A stretch of 9,996 nt of DNA from Christensenella sp. UBA3700 (GCA_002372775.1 DFIJ01000058.1:1-9996); one strand, 5' to 3'; numbered from the stretch's first letter, positions 1 through 6,787 are shown. A program made the numbers and translations. Notes: generated from the letters alone by a model not told the origin.

Positions 1-1070
1 CTTTCTTGAATAATATCCATATGTAGAAGACCTAAGAATCCACATCTAAAGCCAAATCCTAAAGCTGTAGATACTTCTGGCTCATACATAAGCGCAGCAT
101 CATTTAACTTTAATTTCTCTAATGCTTCTTTTAAATCTTCATATCTAGCACCGTCTACTGGATAAATACCACTAAATACCATTGATTGAGCTTCTTTAAA
201 GCCCTCCAGAGGTTCTTTAGCAGGATTGCTTGATAAAGTTATAGTATCGCCTACTTTTGTGTCTGCTACGTTCTTAATTGAGGCACAGATATATCCTACA
301 TCACCCGCAACTAATTCATCTGTTGATTGTGGCTTTGGCGAGAAAATACCAACTTCTGTAACATCATATTCTTTCTTTGTAGCAAACATCTTGATTCTAT
401 CGCCAACTTTAACCTTACCATCGAAGATTCTAACGATAGAAACCGCACCCTTATATGCATCATAATATGAATCGAATATTAATGCCTTAAGAGGCTTATT
501 TTCATCTCCTTGTGGAGGTGGTAACATATGAATTACTTGTTCTAATACTTTATCTATACCAATACAATTCTTAGCAGAAATTAATGGAGCGTCAGATGCG
601 TCAATGCCAATAACATCCTCTATCTCCTTCTTTGCTTCTTCTGGTCTTGCTGATGGCAAATCAATTTTATTGATTACTGGAACAATCTCAAGATTGTTAT
701 CTACAGCAAGATATGCATTAGTAAGAGTTTGAGCTTCTACACCTTGAGAAGCATCGACAATAAGAATTGCACCTTCGCAAGCCTTTAAAGATCTTGAAAC
801 TTCATACGTAAAGTCTACGTGTCCTGGAGTATCTATTAAATTGAATAAATAAGTTTCTCCTTCATACTTGTATGTCATAGTAACTGGAGTAAGCTTAATT
901 GTAATACCTCTTTCTCTTTCAAGTTCCATACTATCCAAAAGTTGAGGTTGAGCATCTCTTGGAGCTACTGTATCTGTAATAGCCATAATACAATCAGCAA
1001 GTGTTGATTTACCATGGTCGATATGCGCTACAATACAGAAATTACGAATTTTTGATTTATCTATAATCAT
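1..1070 (-). CDS. lepA: Elongation factor 4 (LepA), N-terminal 356 codons, cut by the left edge
   Basis: This is the 5' part of a translational GTPase that binds the ribosome and back-translocates or remodels stalled elongation complexes. The reading frame is open from ATG 1070 to the window edge and ends in a conserved [10 protein letters not shown] stretch, so the remaining roughly 250 residues of a protein usually near 600 lie outside. The GTPase motifs are visible: AHIDHGKS (residues 15-22), RERGITI (52-58), DTPGH (80-84), NKID (134-137) and SAK (165-167). An EF-Tu domain-2-like region and the start of the EF-G domain III-like region follow. AHIDHGKS with the ensuing [15 protein letters not shown] is diagnostic of LepA rather than EF-G, TypA or IF-2. 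The start is supported by an AGGAGC ribosome site 7 bases upstream and by the match of the N-terminus to the family. The gene is divergent from the phosphodiesterase gene at 1190. Confidence 0.97.
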   Translation of the reverse strand, partial: MIIDKSKIRNFCIVAHIDHGKSTLADCIMAITDTVAPRDAQPQLLDSMELERERGITIKLTPVTMTYKYEGETYLFNLIDTPGHVDFTYEVSRSLKACEGAILIVDASQGVEAQTLTNAYLAVDNNLEIVPVINKIDLPSARPEEAKKEIEDVIGIDASDAPLISAKNCIGIDKVLEQVIHMLPPPQGDENKPLKALIFDSYYDAYKGAVSIVRIFDGKVKVGDRIKMFATKKEYDVTEVGIFSPKPQSTDELVAGDVGYICASIKNVADTKVGDTITLSSNPAKEPLEGFKEAQSMVFSGIYPVDGARYEDLKEALEKLKLNDAALMYEPEVSTALGFGFRCGFLGLLHMDIIQE

Positions 1071-1094
1071 AAGAAATGCTCCTAAACTTCTAAT

Positions 1095-1123
1095 ATTATA
1101 TTAGAAATACGCATAAAATACAA
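1095..1123 (-). promoter_or_regulatory. Predicted sigma-A promoter of lepA
   Basis: On the minus strand a consensus -10 box TATAAT (1095-1100) lies 17 bases from a weak -35 box TTGTAT (1118-1123). Transcription would begin around 1088, giving a leader of about 18 bases that contains the AGGAGC ribosome site. This implies lepA can be transcribed on its own. Predicted from sequence only. Confidence 0.6.
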
Positions 1124-1129
1124 CTGGCC

Positions 1130-1148
1130 TCACATATTGTGATATAAT
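1130..1148 (+). promoter_or_regulatory. Extended -10 promoter of the phosphodiesterase gene with a small overlapping dyad
   Basis: TATAAT at 1143-1148 is preceded by TG at 1140-1141, giving an extended -10 element (TGnTATAAT). No good -35 box is seen at the expected distance. An inverted repeat TCACA-TAT-TGTGA (1130-1142) abuts and partly overlaps this element, between the back-to-back promoters of lepA and the phosphodiesterase gene. It could be a regulator site, but it is short and may be chance. Confidence 0.5.
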
Positions 1149-1189
1149 AATTTTTGATGAATACTCATAGATTATAAGGAGATTTTCTA

Positions 1190-1933
1190 ATGAAAAAAGA
1201 TTATAAGTGGCTAACTGAAAAACCTGCAACACATCGTGGCTTTCATGACAACAAAATAGCTCCTGAAAACTCACTTCTAGCAATAAAGAATGCAACTGAA
1301 GCTGGATATAATATAGAATTTGATGTTCACATGACTAAAACTGGAGTTTTAGTAGTTCACCATGATTATGTCCTAACAAGAACTGCAAATCAGAATGTTA
1401 AAGTTAAAGATCTAGACACTGATCATTTAGAGAAATATCCATTATTTGGAACAAAAGAATGTATTCCAACATTTAATGATGTATTAAACACTGTAGATGG
1501 AAAAGTTGGATTAATAATTGAAATTAAACCAACAAGACATCCAAAGCCTGTATGTGATGCCGTAATCGAAAGATTAAAATCATACAAAGGCAAATATTGT
1601 TTAGAGAGTTTTGATATTGGAGTTGTTAATTACATACATAAGAACTACCCTGATGAAATACTTGGCCAATTATATGAAGGCAAGCAAGTATGGCAAAGAG
1701 TTATGGCATTATGTTTAAAACAACATAAAAAGGTTGATTTTTTAGCTATTTGCATAGATCAAGTATATTTAAAGAAATACTCTGAGATTAAAAAGAAATA
1801 TCCTGAAAAACTTCTAATTACATGGACTGTAAGAACACCAAAACAATTAGAAGATGCAAAAAAGGTCTGTGATAATTATATCTTTGAAACAAACAAAAAG
1901 AATCCGGACTATATAGAACCACCTATCATATAA
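1190..1933 (+). CDS. Cytosolic glycerophosphodiester phosphodiesterase family protein
   Basis: A 247-residue member of the GDPD (UgpQ/GlpQ) TIM-barrel family. These enzymes hydrolyse deacylated phospholipids such as glycerophosphocholine or glycerophosphoethanolamine to glycerol-3-phosphate and an alcohol. Family hallmarks are the HRG motif with His15-Arg16, APEN at 24-27, the metal-binding Glu43-x-Asp45 pair, catalytic-type HHD at 57-59, EIKP at 111-114 and a C-terminal TWTV strand at 211-214. There is no signal peptide or membrane segment, so it resembles the short cytosolic UgpQ type rather than secreted GlpQ. The start has an AAGGAG site 8 bases upstream. It is the only plus-strand gene here and is monocistronic, ending at a hairpin shared with the isc operon. 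The C-terminal strand ends IFETN instead of the more usual I-T/D-x-P. The exact substrate cannot be told from sequence. Confidence 0.93.
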   Translation: MKKDYKWLTEKPATHRGFHDNKIAPENSLLAIKNATEAGYNIEFDVHMTKTGVLVVHHDYVLTRTANQNVKVKDLDTDHLEKYPLFGTKECIPTFNDVLNTVDGKVGLIIEIKPTRHPKPVCDAVIERLKSYKGKYCLESFDIGVVNYIHKNYPDEILGQLYEGKQVWQRVMALCLKQHKKVDFLAICIDQVYLKKYSEIKKKYPEKLLITWTVRTPKQLEDAKKVCDNYIFETNKKNPDYIEPPII

Positions 1934-1967
1934 AAAAAATAAAGCGTAAGGCAAAACCCTTACGCTT
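1931..1967. terminator. Shared terminator between the phosphodiesterase gene and the isc operon
   Basis: A perfect 10-bp stem (AAGCGTAAGG at 1942-1951, CCTTACGCTT at 1958-1967) has a 6-base loop and sits in the 54-base gap between convergent genes. On the minus strand it is followed by a T-rich run (1941 down to 1931, including eight T in a row), so it is a strong intrinsic terminator for iscU. On the plus strand the following sequence is only moderately T-rich, so termination of the phosphodiesterase transcript there is plausible but weaker. Confidence 0.9.
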
Positions 1968-1987
1968 AAATTATTCTTATTTAAATA

Positions 1988-2395
1988 CTAAACGTATTTA
2001 GTCTCTTCTTTCTTTTCTGTACCATTCTTTCTTTCATAGTAATTTTCAATACAAGCTTTAATAGCTTCTTCTGCAAGAACGGAACAATGTAACTTTTGAG
2101 CTGGAAGACCTCCAAGAGAATCTACAACAGCCTTATTAGATAATTCTAAAGCTTCTTTTGCAGTCTTTCCTTTAACCAATGTTGTAGCTCTTGAAGAAGT
2201 AGCTTGAGCAGCAGCACAACCAAAAGTTCTAAATGCGACTTGTTCAATAATTTCTGTCTCTGGATTAATATACATTGTCATTTCCATGATATCTCCACAT
2301 GCAGCATTACCAATCTTTGAATAAGCATTGTTATTCTCTAAAAATCCAACATTTTGTAAGTTTTGGAATTCCTTAATTACTTCTTCATTATACAT
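1988..2395 (-). CDS. iscU: Iron-sulfur cluster assembly scaffold IscU (NifU N-domain)
   Basis: A 135-residue scaffold protein on which [2Fe-2S] clusters are built from sulfur delivered by the cysteine desulfurase. The three conserved cluster-binding cysteines are Cys33 (AACGD, with the partner Asp35), Cys60 (FGCAAA) and Cys104 (LHCS, preceded by His103), spaced as in the IscU family. The sequence resembles clostridial IscU/NifU-like proteins (TFGCxAAxATSS, GKTxxEAL, LAEEAI) and lacks the Nfu C-terminal domain and the SufU insertion. The last 15 residues are a charged, probably disordered tail. The start is supported by AGGAGA 9 bases upstream and lies inside the end of iscS, a 19-bp overlap that indicates translational coupling. 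It is the last gene of the iscR-iscS-iscU operon. No LPPVK chaperone loop is intact (the equivalent reads LPAQK), which fits the absence of hscA/hscB nearby. Confidence 0.95.
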   Translation of the reverse strand: MYNEEVIKEFQNLQNVGFLENNNAYSKIGNAACGDIMEMTMYINPETEIIEQVAFRTFGCAAAQATSSRATTLVKGKTAKEALELSNKAVVDSLGGLPAQKLHCSVLAEEAIKACIENYYERKNGTEKKEETKYV

Positions 2396-3576
2396 TTTTT
2401 ATATTCTCCTATTAATTCGTCATAAATTGGTGACATACTTCTTAATTGATTAACTGTTTTAACAAGTACATCAACTGTGTAATCTACTTCTTCTTTTGTA
2501 TTCATCTTGCCAAAAGAGAATCTAATAGATCCATGAGCTATTGCCATTGGAACACCAATTGCAAGTAATACATGGCTTGGATCTAAAGAACCTGATGAGC
2601 AAGCTGATCCAGAAGATACTGCGATACCTGCTAGGTCTAAATGGAATAAAATACCTTCACCTTCGATTCCAACAAATGAGAAGTCAGAATTTCCTGGTAA
2701 TCTCTTACTTGAATCCTTTGGACCATTGTACATAATATATTCAAGACTATCTTGTACTTTCTTAACAAAATAATCTCTAACTTCTGCCATATGTTTAGCA
2801 TTCTTATCTAAATCCTTAACAGCTTTTTCAATAGCATAACCAATACCAACAATACCTGGAGTATTTAAAGTAGAAGCTCTTAGGTTTCTTTCTTGTTCAC
2901 CGCCATCAAGGAATCTTTCAATCTTAACACCGTTCTTTTTATAAAGAACGCCAATTCCTTTTGGTCCATAGAACTTGTGTCCTGATAGAGCTAACATATC
3001 TACGCCTAAGTCTTGAACGTCAACTGGAATATTACCAATTGCTTGAACAGCATCTGTATGAATTGCAATATGATGAGCTTTAGCAATTTGAGCTATCTCT
3101 TTGATTGGCTCAATAGTTCCTATTTCGTTATTTGCAAGCATGATAGTAATAAGTATTGTCTTATCTGTTATTGCTGCTTCTACGGCTTTAGGATCAACGA
3201 AACCTTCATTATCTACATCAAGATAAGTAACTTCAAACCCCATCTTCTCAAGTTTTCTGCAAGACTCTAAAACAGCTGGGTGTTCAATCTTTGATGTAAT
3301 AATATGATTTCCTTTATCTTTATGAGCAAGCGCATAGCCTTTAATTGCCATGTTGTCTGATTCTGATCCACCTGATGTGAAATAGATTTCTGTGCTCTTG
3401 CAGTTTAATGCTTTAGCAACCTTATCTCTTGCTTCATCTATAGCTTTTAATGCTTCTCTACCGTAAAAATGTTGTGATGAACCATTACCAAAAACATCTG
3501 TAAAGTATGGTAACATACCTTCAAGTACATCTTTATCAACATATGTTGTTGCTGAATGATCTAAATATACCTTCAT
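2377..3576 (-). CDS. iscS: Cysteine desulfurase IscS/NifS
   Basis: A 399-residue PLP enzyme that converts L-cysteine to L-alanine and passes the sulfur as a persulfide to the scaffold for Fe-S clusters, and possibly to thiolation pathways. It belongs to the class V aminotransferase fold. Visible features are the N-terminal YLDHSATT (4-11), TSGGSESDN (67-75), His99 in KIEHPAV, the PLP-binding Lys201 in SGHKFYGPKG, and the active-site loop SSGSACSSG with Cys326, followed by the DPSHVLLAIG helix typical of group I IscS/NifS rather than SufS. The length is normal for the family. AGAGG lies just upstream of the ATG with a short 4-5 base spacer. The gene starts 10 bases after iscR and overlaps iscU by 19 bp, so the three genes are one transcript. 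Cys399-type tails are absent; the protein ends CIMKK. Confidence 0.97.
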   Translation of the reverse strand: MKVYLDHSATTYVDKDVLEGMLPYFTDVFGNGSSQHFYGREALKAIDEARDKVAKALNCKSTEIYFTSGGSESDNMAIKGYALAHKDKGNHIITSKIEHPAVLESCRKLEKMGFEVTYLDVDNEGFVDPKAVEAAITDKTILITIMLANNEIGTIEPIKEIAQIAKAHHIAIHTDAVQAIGNIPVDVQDLGVDMLALSGHKFYGPKGIGVLYKKNGVKIERFLDGGEQERNLRASTLNTPGIVGIGYAIEKAVKDLDKNAKHMAEVRDYFVKKVQDSLEYIMYNGPKDSSKRLPGNSDFSFVGIEGEGILFHLDLAGIAVSSGSACSSGSLDPSHVLLAIGVPMAIAHGSIRFSFGKMNTKEEVDYTVDVLVKTVNQLRSMSPIYDELIGEYKKCIMKK

Positions 3577-3586
3577 ATTTCCTCTA

Positions 3587-3985
3587 TTATTTTTTTATTA
3601 TACTAGTTAATGACATCTTATCTAAGAACCCGTTAATCTCTTGGTATAACTTGTCCCAAACAACGTGTGTTTGACAGTTACATTTATTAGGACAGTTATT
3701 TGAATCAGATAAGCAATCTACAATTACTAAATCTTCTTCAAGAGTTCTTAATATTGCTCCTACCGAGATTTGCTCTGGATTCTCTACATAATATCCACCT
3801 TGAGCACCTCTTGTAGCCTTTACTAAATCAGCCTTTCTTAAAGATAAAAGAATTTGCTCACAATACTTTTCAGAAGAGCTAATCTCACGAGCAATTGCTG
3901 TTAATGGAATAGCACCTTCCCCAACATGACTTGCCAAGAAACACATCATCTTTAAACCATATTGAGATTTACTAGTTATCTTCAT
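3587..3985 (-). CDS. iscR: Rrf2-family Fe-S-sensing repressor IscR
   Basis: A 132-residue winged-helix regulator at the head of the isc operon. It has the Rrf2 N-terminus MKITSKSQYGLKMM, the HTH with ISSSEKYCEQIL (35-46) and the wing TRGAQGGYYV (58-67). A C-terminal cluster region contains Cys91, Cys98, Cys104 and His107, the Cys3-His arrangement that binds [2Fe-2S] in IscR, plus an extra Cys102. It is therefore predicted to sense cluster supply and repress its own operon. The frame stays open to an ATG at 4075, but I choose the ATG at 3985: it has AGGAG 8 bases upstream, it begins where all family members begin, and the promoter (4017-4045) and a terminator stem (4037-4086) occupy the upstream extension. 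CymR-like function is less likely because CymR lacks these cysteines. Confidence 0.93.
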   Translation of the reverse strand: MKITSKSQYGLKMMCFLASHVGEGAIPLTAIAREISSSEKYCEQILLSLRKADLVKATRGAQGGYYVENPEQISVGAILRTLEEDLVIVDCLSDSNNCPNKCNCQTHVVWDKLYQEINGFLDKMSLTSIIKK

Positions 3986-3993
3986 TAATTCAT

Positions 3994-3998
3994 CTCCT
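3994..3998 (-). promoter_or_regulatory. Ribosome binding site fixing the iscR start
   Basis: AGGAG on the minus strand lies 8 bases before ATG 3985. It is downstream of the predicted transcription start, whereas the longer in-frame ATG at 4075 lies in the preceding gene's terminator hairpin. It therefore decides the start. Confidence 0.85.
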
Positions 3999-4003
3999 AC
4001 TGA

Positions 4004-4031
4004 TTTACTAGGAATTATTTTACTAGGAATT
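4004..4031 (-). repeat. Tandem 13-bp direct repeat over the iscR -10 box (candidate operator)
   Basis: AATTCCTAGTAAA occurs twice on the minus strand, at 4019-4031 and 4004-4016, with a 15-base period. The first copy contains part of the -10 box (4017-4022) and the second covers the transcription start region. A third, shorter match (CTAGTAAATC, 3966-3975) lies in the first codons of iscR. The position is what is expected of an autoregulatory operator for the Rrf2 protein, but this is inferred from placement and repetition only. Confidence 0.65.
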
Positions 4032-4045
4032 AAAAAAAGAGTCAA
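4017..4045 (-). promoter_or_regulatory. Promoter of the iscR-iscS-iscU operon
   Basis: On the minus strand TTGACT (-35, 4040-4045) and TAAAAT (-10, 4017-4022) are separated by exactly 17 bases, a near-consensus sigma-A promoter. The -35 box lies within the 3' arm of the upstream gene's terminator stem, and the spacer holds that terminator's T-tract. The AATTCCTAGTAAA repeats overlap the -10 region. Confidence 0.8.
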
Positions 4046-4086
4046 CTGCGATATTACATATTTTTGTAAAATCACGGTTAACTCTT
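4032..4086 (-). terminator. Strong terminator of the BspA-like gene
   Basis: A 21-base-pair stem (5' arm 4086-4066, 3' arm 4057-4037, 8-base loop 4058-4065) has only two mismatches and two G-T pairs. On the minus strand it is followed by T residues down to 4032. It ends transcription of the gene at 4108-5583. The stem is much longer than the other terminators in this window and its 3' arm contains the iscR -35 box. Confidence 0.88.
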
Positions 4087-4107
4087 AATATTTAAGATAT
4101 TAACTTG

Positions 4108-5583
4108 TTATCTATGTAGAGATAATTTTAAAGGAATCATTGGATCAACTGAGTCCAATTTTGTTCCATGGAAAGCATTCTTTCCTACTTTTACTCCTTC
4201 TGGCACTTCTACATATAAAGATGAACACCACATAAATGCTTCATCACCAATTTCTTTAACTGAATCAAATAATTCAACATATTTTAAAGCGAAGCACTTA
4301 TAGAATGCTGAGTCCTTAATCTCTTTAACCTTATCTGGAATGTTTACCTTATTTAGGCTTGAGCAACGATAGAATGCTCTATCTTGAATGCTCTCAACAG
4401 TTTCAGGAATAACAATGTCTTCAAGACTTGAGCAACGGAAGAATGTTTCATTCTTAATCTCTTTAATCTTGTTTGGAATTGTTACTGATGTTAAAGCACT
4501 ACATTTATAGAATGCCTTCTTACCAATTTCTTTAACACTATTTGGGATACGTAATTCTTCTAATGAGCTACACCAGCAGAATGAACCATCACCAATCTTT
4601 TCAACAGAAGATGGAATCTTAATATTTGTAAGTGCTGTACAGCCATAGAATACATAATCATCAATTTCTTTAATACTTTCTGGAATTACAATGCTTGTTA
4701 AACTTACGCAGTCGGAGAATGCAAAAGCTCCAATTTTTGTAACACTATTAGAAATGTTAAAGTTTTCAATGCTTGAGCAGCTTGCAAATGCTTCGGCGCC
4801 AATTGATTTAACAGTTTCTTTTGTATCAACCTTTTTCAAGTTCTTACAGTTAAAAAATGCTCCATCACCAATTGTTTCAACATTTTCTAAATCAACTTCT
4901 TCGATTGATGTGTCAGCAAAAGCTCTTTGACCAATACTCTTAACTGTTGCTGGAACTACAATATCTTTTAATTTCTTACATCCGCTAAATACAAAATCAC
5001 TAATAGCATCTAGTTTCTTTGGAAGTTTAATTGATTCAATAGAGCTGTTAGCAAATGCTCCTCTTGCAATTGTTTTTACTGAATCTGGAACAACTACGTT
5101 TTGAATACCTAAAATACCCGCAAAAGCATAGGCATCGATATGTTCAACTCCATCTTCAATAACTAAATTCTTTAATTTACATTTAGCAAATGCATTATTT
5201 CCAATCTTTGAATCTTTCTTTAAAACAACATCAAATTCTATATTCTTACAATTATAGAAAGTTTCATTACCAATAGATTCAAACGACTTTGGTAAATTAA
5301 ATTCGTTAATTGCATAATCATTATAGAATGCATCATCTCCAATAGAAACTACAGTGTCTGGAATTGTTACACTGCCAAGGAACATGCAATTCGCAAATGT
5401 TGCGTTACCTATTCTTTCTACACCTGGAGAGACGATAACCTTTTCAAGTTCGTTGTTATTCTCGAAAACTCTATCTGCAACAATTTTTACATTGTTAGGA
5501 ATAATAACAATAGAGTCACTTCCTGTATACTTTGTAAGTACAAAATTCTCATTAATCACGAAATCGTCTAAACTATTGCTCAT
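4108..5583 (-). CDS. BspA-like leucine-rich-repeat protein without export signal
   Basis: A 491-residue protein made almost wholly of about 20 imperfect 23-residue repeats of the LRR_5 (BspA, Treponema pallidum LRR) type. Their consensus is roughly V-x-I-P-x-x-V-K-x-I-G-x-x-A-F-Y-x-C-S-S-L-x-x, for example IVIPESIKEIDDYVFYGC. Such repeats form a curved solenoid used for protein binding. After a short N-terminal region the repeats run to about residue 480 and end in a degenerate cap. There is no signal peptide, membrane segment, LPXTG motif, dockerin or Ig-like domain, unlike most BspA proteins, so a cytoplasmic location is inferred. The chosen ATG at 5583 is preceded by GGGGG with 5 bases spacing and by a good promoter. 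An in-frame ATG at 5595 is a close alternative. The longer frame to 5676 starts inside the previous terminator and is rejected. It is a monocistronic unit and its binding partner is unknown. Confidence 0.85.
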   Translation of the reverse strand: MSNSLDDFVINENFVLTKYTGSDSIVIIPNNVKIVADRVFENNNELEKVIVSPGVERIGNATFANCMFLGSVTIPDTVVSIGDDAFYNDYAINEFNLPKSFESIGNETFYNCKNIEFDVVLKKDSKIGNNAFAKCKLKNLVIEDGVEHIDAYAFAGILGIQNVVVPDSVKTIARGAFANSSIESIKLPKKLDAISDFVFSGCKKLKDIVVPATVKSIGQRAFADTSIEEVDLENVETIGDGAFFNCKNLKKVDTKETVKSIGAEAFASCSSIENFNISNSVTKIGAFAFSDCVSLTSIVIPESIKEIDDYVFYGCTALTNIKIPSSVEKIGDGSFCWCSSLEELRIPNSVKEIGKKAFYKCSALTSVTIPNKIKEIKNETFFRCSSLEDIVIPETVESIQDRAFYRCSSLNKVNIPDKVKEIKDSAFYKCFALKYVELFDSVKEIGDEAFMWCSSLYVEVPEGVKVGKNAFHGTKLDSVDPMIPLKLSLHR

Positions 5584-5613
5584 CTTAACCCCCATAACGT
5601 TTAGTCTAATATT

Positions 5614-5642
5614 ATTATAATTATTAAAAAATAAAATATCAA
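5614..5642 (-). promoter_or_regulatory. Promoter of the BspA-like gene
   Basis: On the minus strand TTGATA (-35, 5637-5642) and TATAAT (-10, 5614-5619) have a 17-base spacer. The predicted start near 5607 leaves a leader of about 24 bases to ATG 5583, which supports that start codon. A perfect 10-bp palindrome TCAATATTGA (5639-5648) overlaps the -35 box. Confidence 0.82.
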
Positions 5643-5660
5643 TATTGACATTTATACAAG

Positions 5661-5687
5661 AAAAACAGCGCCACACAGGCGCTGTTT
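5661..5687 (-). terminator. Terminator of the WYL regulator gene
   Basis: On the minus strand a perfect 10-bp GC-rich stem, AAACAGCGCC (5678-5687) with GGCGCTGTTT (5663-5672), has a 5-base loop. Three T of the stem plus two more give a T-run of five down to 5661. It lies 34 bases beyond the WYL stop codon and just upstream of the BspA-like gene's promoter. Confidence 0.92.
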
Positions 5688-5720
5688 AACTAAAGGAAGT
5701 AAACCAACATATGAATACAA

Positions 5721-6722
5721 TTAACAATTAATTTTTTCTAATGCTTTTTGTAAATAATCTCTATACTCTTGCATTACACGTTCAGGAGCCATTATCTCAA
5801 GTTTTGCTCCAAACTGGAATACCCATGCAAAAAATGTTGGGCAAACTGTAACTTTAACATGCACAGACGTATGAGTATCATCTACTCTATCTCTTGGAAT
5901 GTTATATCCAAATCTATCTACTATCTCATTTGTAATAGAGTTATCAAATTTAAGTGTTACGCTTTCTGTTTTACCGCCAAGATACATATCAAAAGTTCTT
6001 TCTCTTAGTTTTGTAATACTCTCAGAAGCATACTTACTTGCATCTTCATCAACTACAGAAACACTATCCATTTTGTCTACTCTATATACACTAGCTCCAT
6101 CAGCCTCATGGTTTTCTGTAAAGCCAACTACATAATACTTTTCGTTTTCGATTAACAAATCAACTGGAGAGAATTTATATAATCCGCCATTCTTTCTATA
6201 TACTCTTTCAACATTAATATTTGTATCGTATCTTAAATCGAAATATTTAAATGAGATTTTCTTTTTATTCTTAATTGCTTCAAGAATCTCATTTACGCTA
6301 TATGGAATCTTCTTATTATCTGTTTTTAATAGATTTAAACAAGTAATAGTAGATCTTAATTCTAACCCTTTTGAAAATCCAGAAAGAGTTGAAATCTTTT
6401 CAGATAATTTCTCTGTTTGAGCTCTTGAGATAAACTTGGCAGATTGAACTGCATCAAGTAAAATTCTCAATTCATATTCGTCGAAATTAGAATCTTCAAG
6501 ATAGTACATCATTTGTTTACTTCTATTACTAACAATGTCATAACCGTTTTCAACAAGAGTGTTTATGTCATCGTATAAAATCTTTCTATCGCAATGAATT
6601 CCATCATCTTCAAGCCTTTGAATGATCTCTGAAGAAGACATTGGATTATTCTCATCTGAAAACTTTGCTAAGTATTCATAAATCTTAAGCAACTTAATCT
6701 TATGCTTATTTACTTTTGTCAT
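5721..6722 (-). CDS. HTH-WYL domain transcriptional regulator (YafY/DeoR-like)
   Basis: A 333-residue DNA-binding regulator. Residues 8-73 form a winged helix-turn-helix (SSSEIIQRLEDDGIHCDRKILYDDINTL). The WYL sensor domain spans about 140-222, with FSPVDLLIENEKYYVVGF and the YRVDKM motif at 213-218. The C-terminal WCX region (about 253-330) ends with FFAWVFQFGAKLEIMAPE. The length is typical. WYL domains bind nucleotides, single-stranded DNA or other small ligands, and these regulators control functions from DNA damage response to phage defence; the ligand and targets here are unknown. A consensus AGGAGG lies 6 bases before the ATG. The gene is alone between two terminators. Its promoter is bracketed by two related TGTC/GACA dyads, so autoregulation is likely. 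No defence genes adjoin it, and whether it controls the BspA-like gene downstream is open. Confidence 0.92.
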   Translation of the reverse strand: MTKVNKHKIKLLKIYEYLAKFSDENNPMSSSEIIQRLEDDGIHCDRKILYDDINTLVENGYDIVSNRSKQMMYYLEDSNFDEYELRILLDAVQSAKFISRAQTEKLSEKISTLSGFSKGLELRSTITCLNLLKTDNKKIPYSVNEILEAIKNKKKISFKYFDLRYDTNINVERVYRKNGGLYKFSPVDLLIENEKYYVVGFTENHEADGASVYRVDKMDSVSVVDEDASKYASESITKLRERTFDMYLGGKTESVTLKFDNSITNEIVDRFGYNIPRDRVDDTHTSVHVKVTVCPTFFAWVFQFGAKLEIMAPERVMQEYRDYLQKALEKINC

Positions 6723-6736
6723 AAACTACCTCCTAT

Positions 6737-6752
6737 TGTCTTATTTTTGACA
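6737..6752. promoter_or_regulatory. Proximal TGTC-N8-GACA dyad at the WYL transcription start
   Basis: TGTC-TTATTTTT-GACA (plus strand) lies between the -10 box (6758-6763) and the ribosome site (6729-6734), covering the predicted transcription start. Its TGTCTTATTTTTG matches TGTCCTATTTTTG, read on the minus strand of the distal dyad, at 12 of 13 bases. The position suits repression. Confidence 0.6.
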
Positions 6753-6757
6753 CCTTA

Positions 6758-6787
6758 ATTATAGTGGCTAAATAGAGGTTTTGTAAA
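6758..6787 (-). promoter_or_regulatory. Promoter of the WYL regulator gene
   Basis: On the minus strand -10 TATAAT (6758-6763) and -35 TTTACA (6782-6787, five of six consensus bases) are separated by 18 bases. The leader is short and contains the perfect AGGAGG site at 6729-6734. Confidence 0.75.

Noticed and set aside
3650..3680. TGTCCC...TTTGACA similar to the WYL dyads, within iscR
   Set aside because: The spacing between the arms is much larger than in the dyads near the WYL promoter, and it lies inside conserved coding sequence, so it is probably chance.
3986..4075. Thirty-codon N-terminal extension of IscR from an ATG at 4075
   Set aside because: It lies within the upstream terminator stem and across the operon promoter, matches no Rrf2 N-terminus, and has no ribosome site. 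The ATG at 3985 has AGGAG and the canonical MKITSKSQYGLK start.
5584..5676. Thirty-one-codon N-terminal extension of the BspA-like protein, with hydrophobic residues that might look like a signal segment
   Set aside because: Its ATG is in the loop of the WYL gene terminator, upstream of a near-consensus promoter that would start transcription near 5607, so the extension is not transcribed from that promoter.
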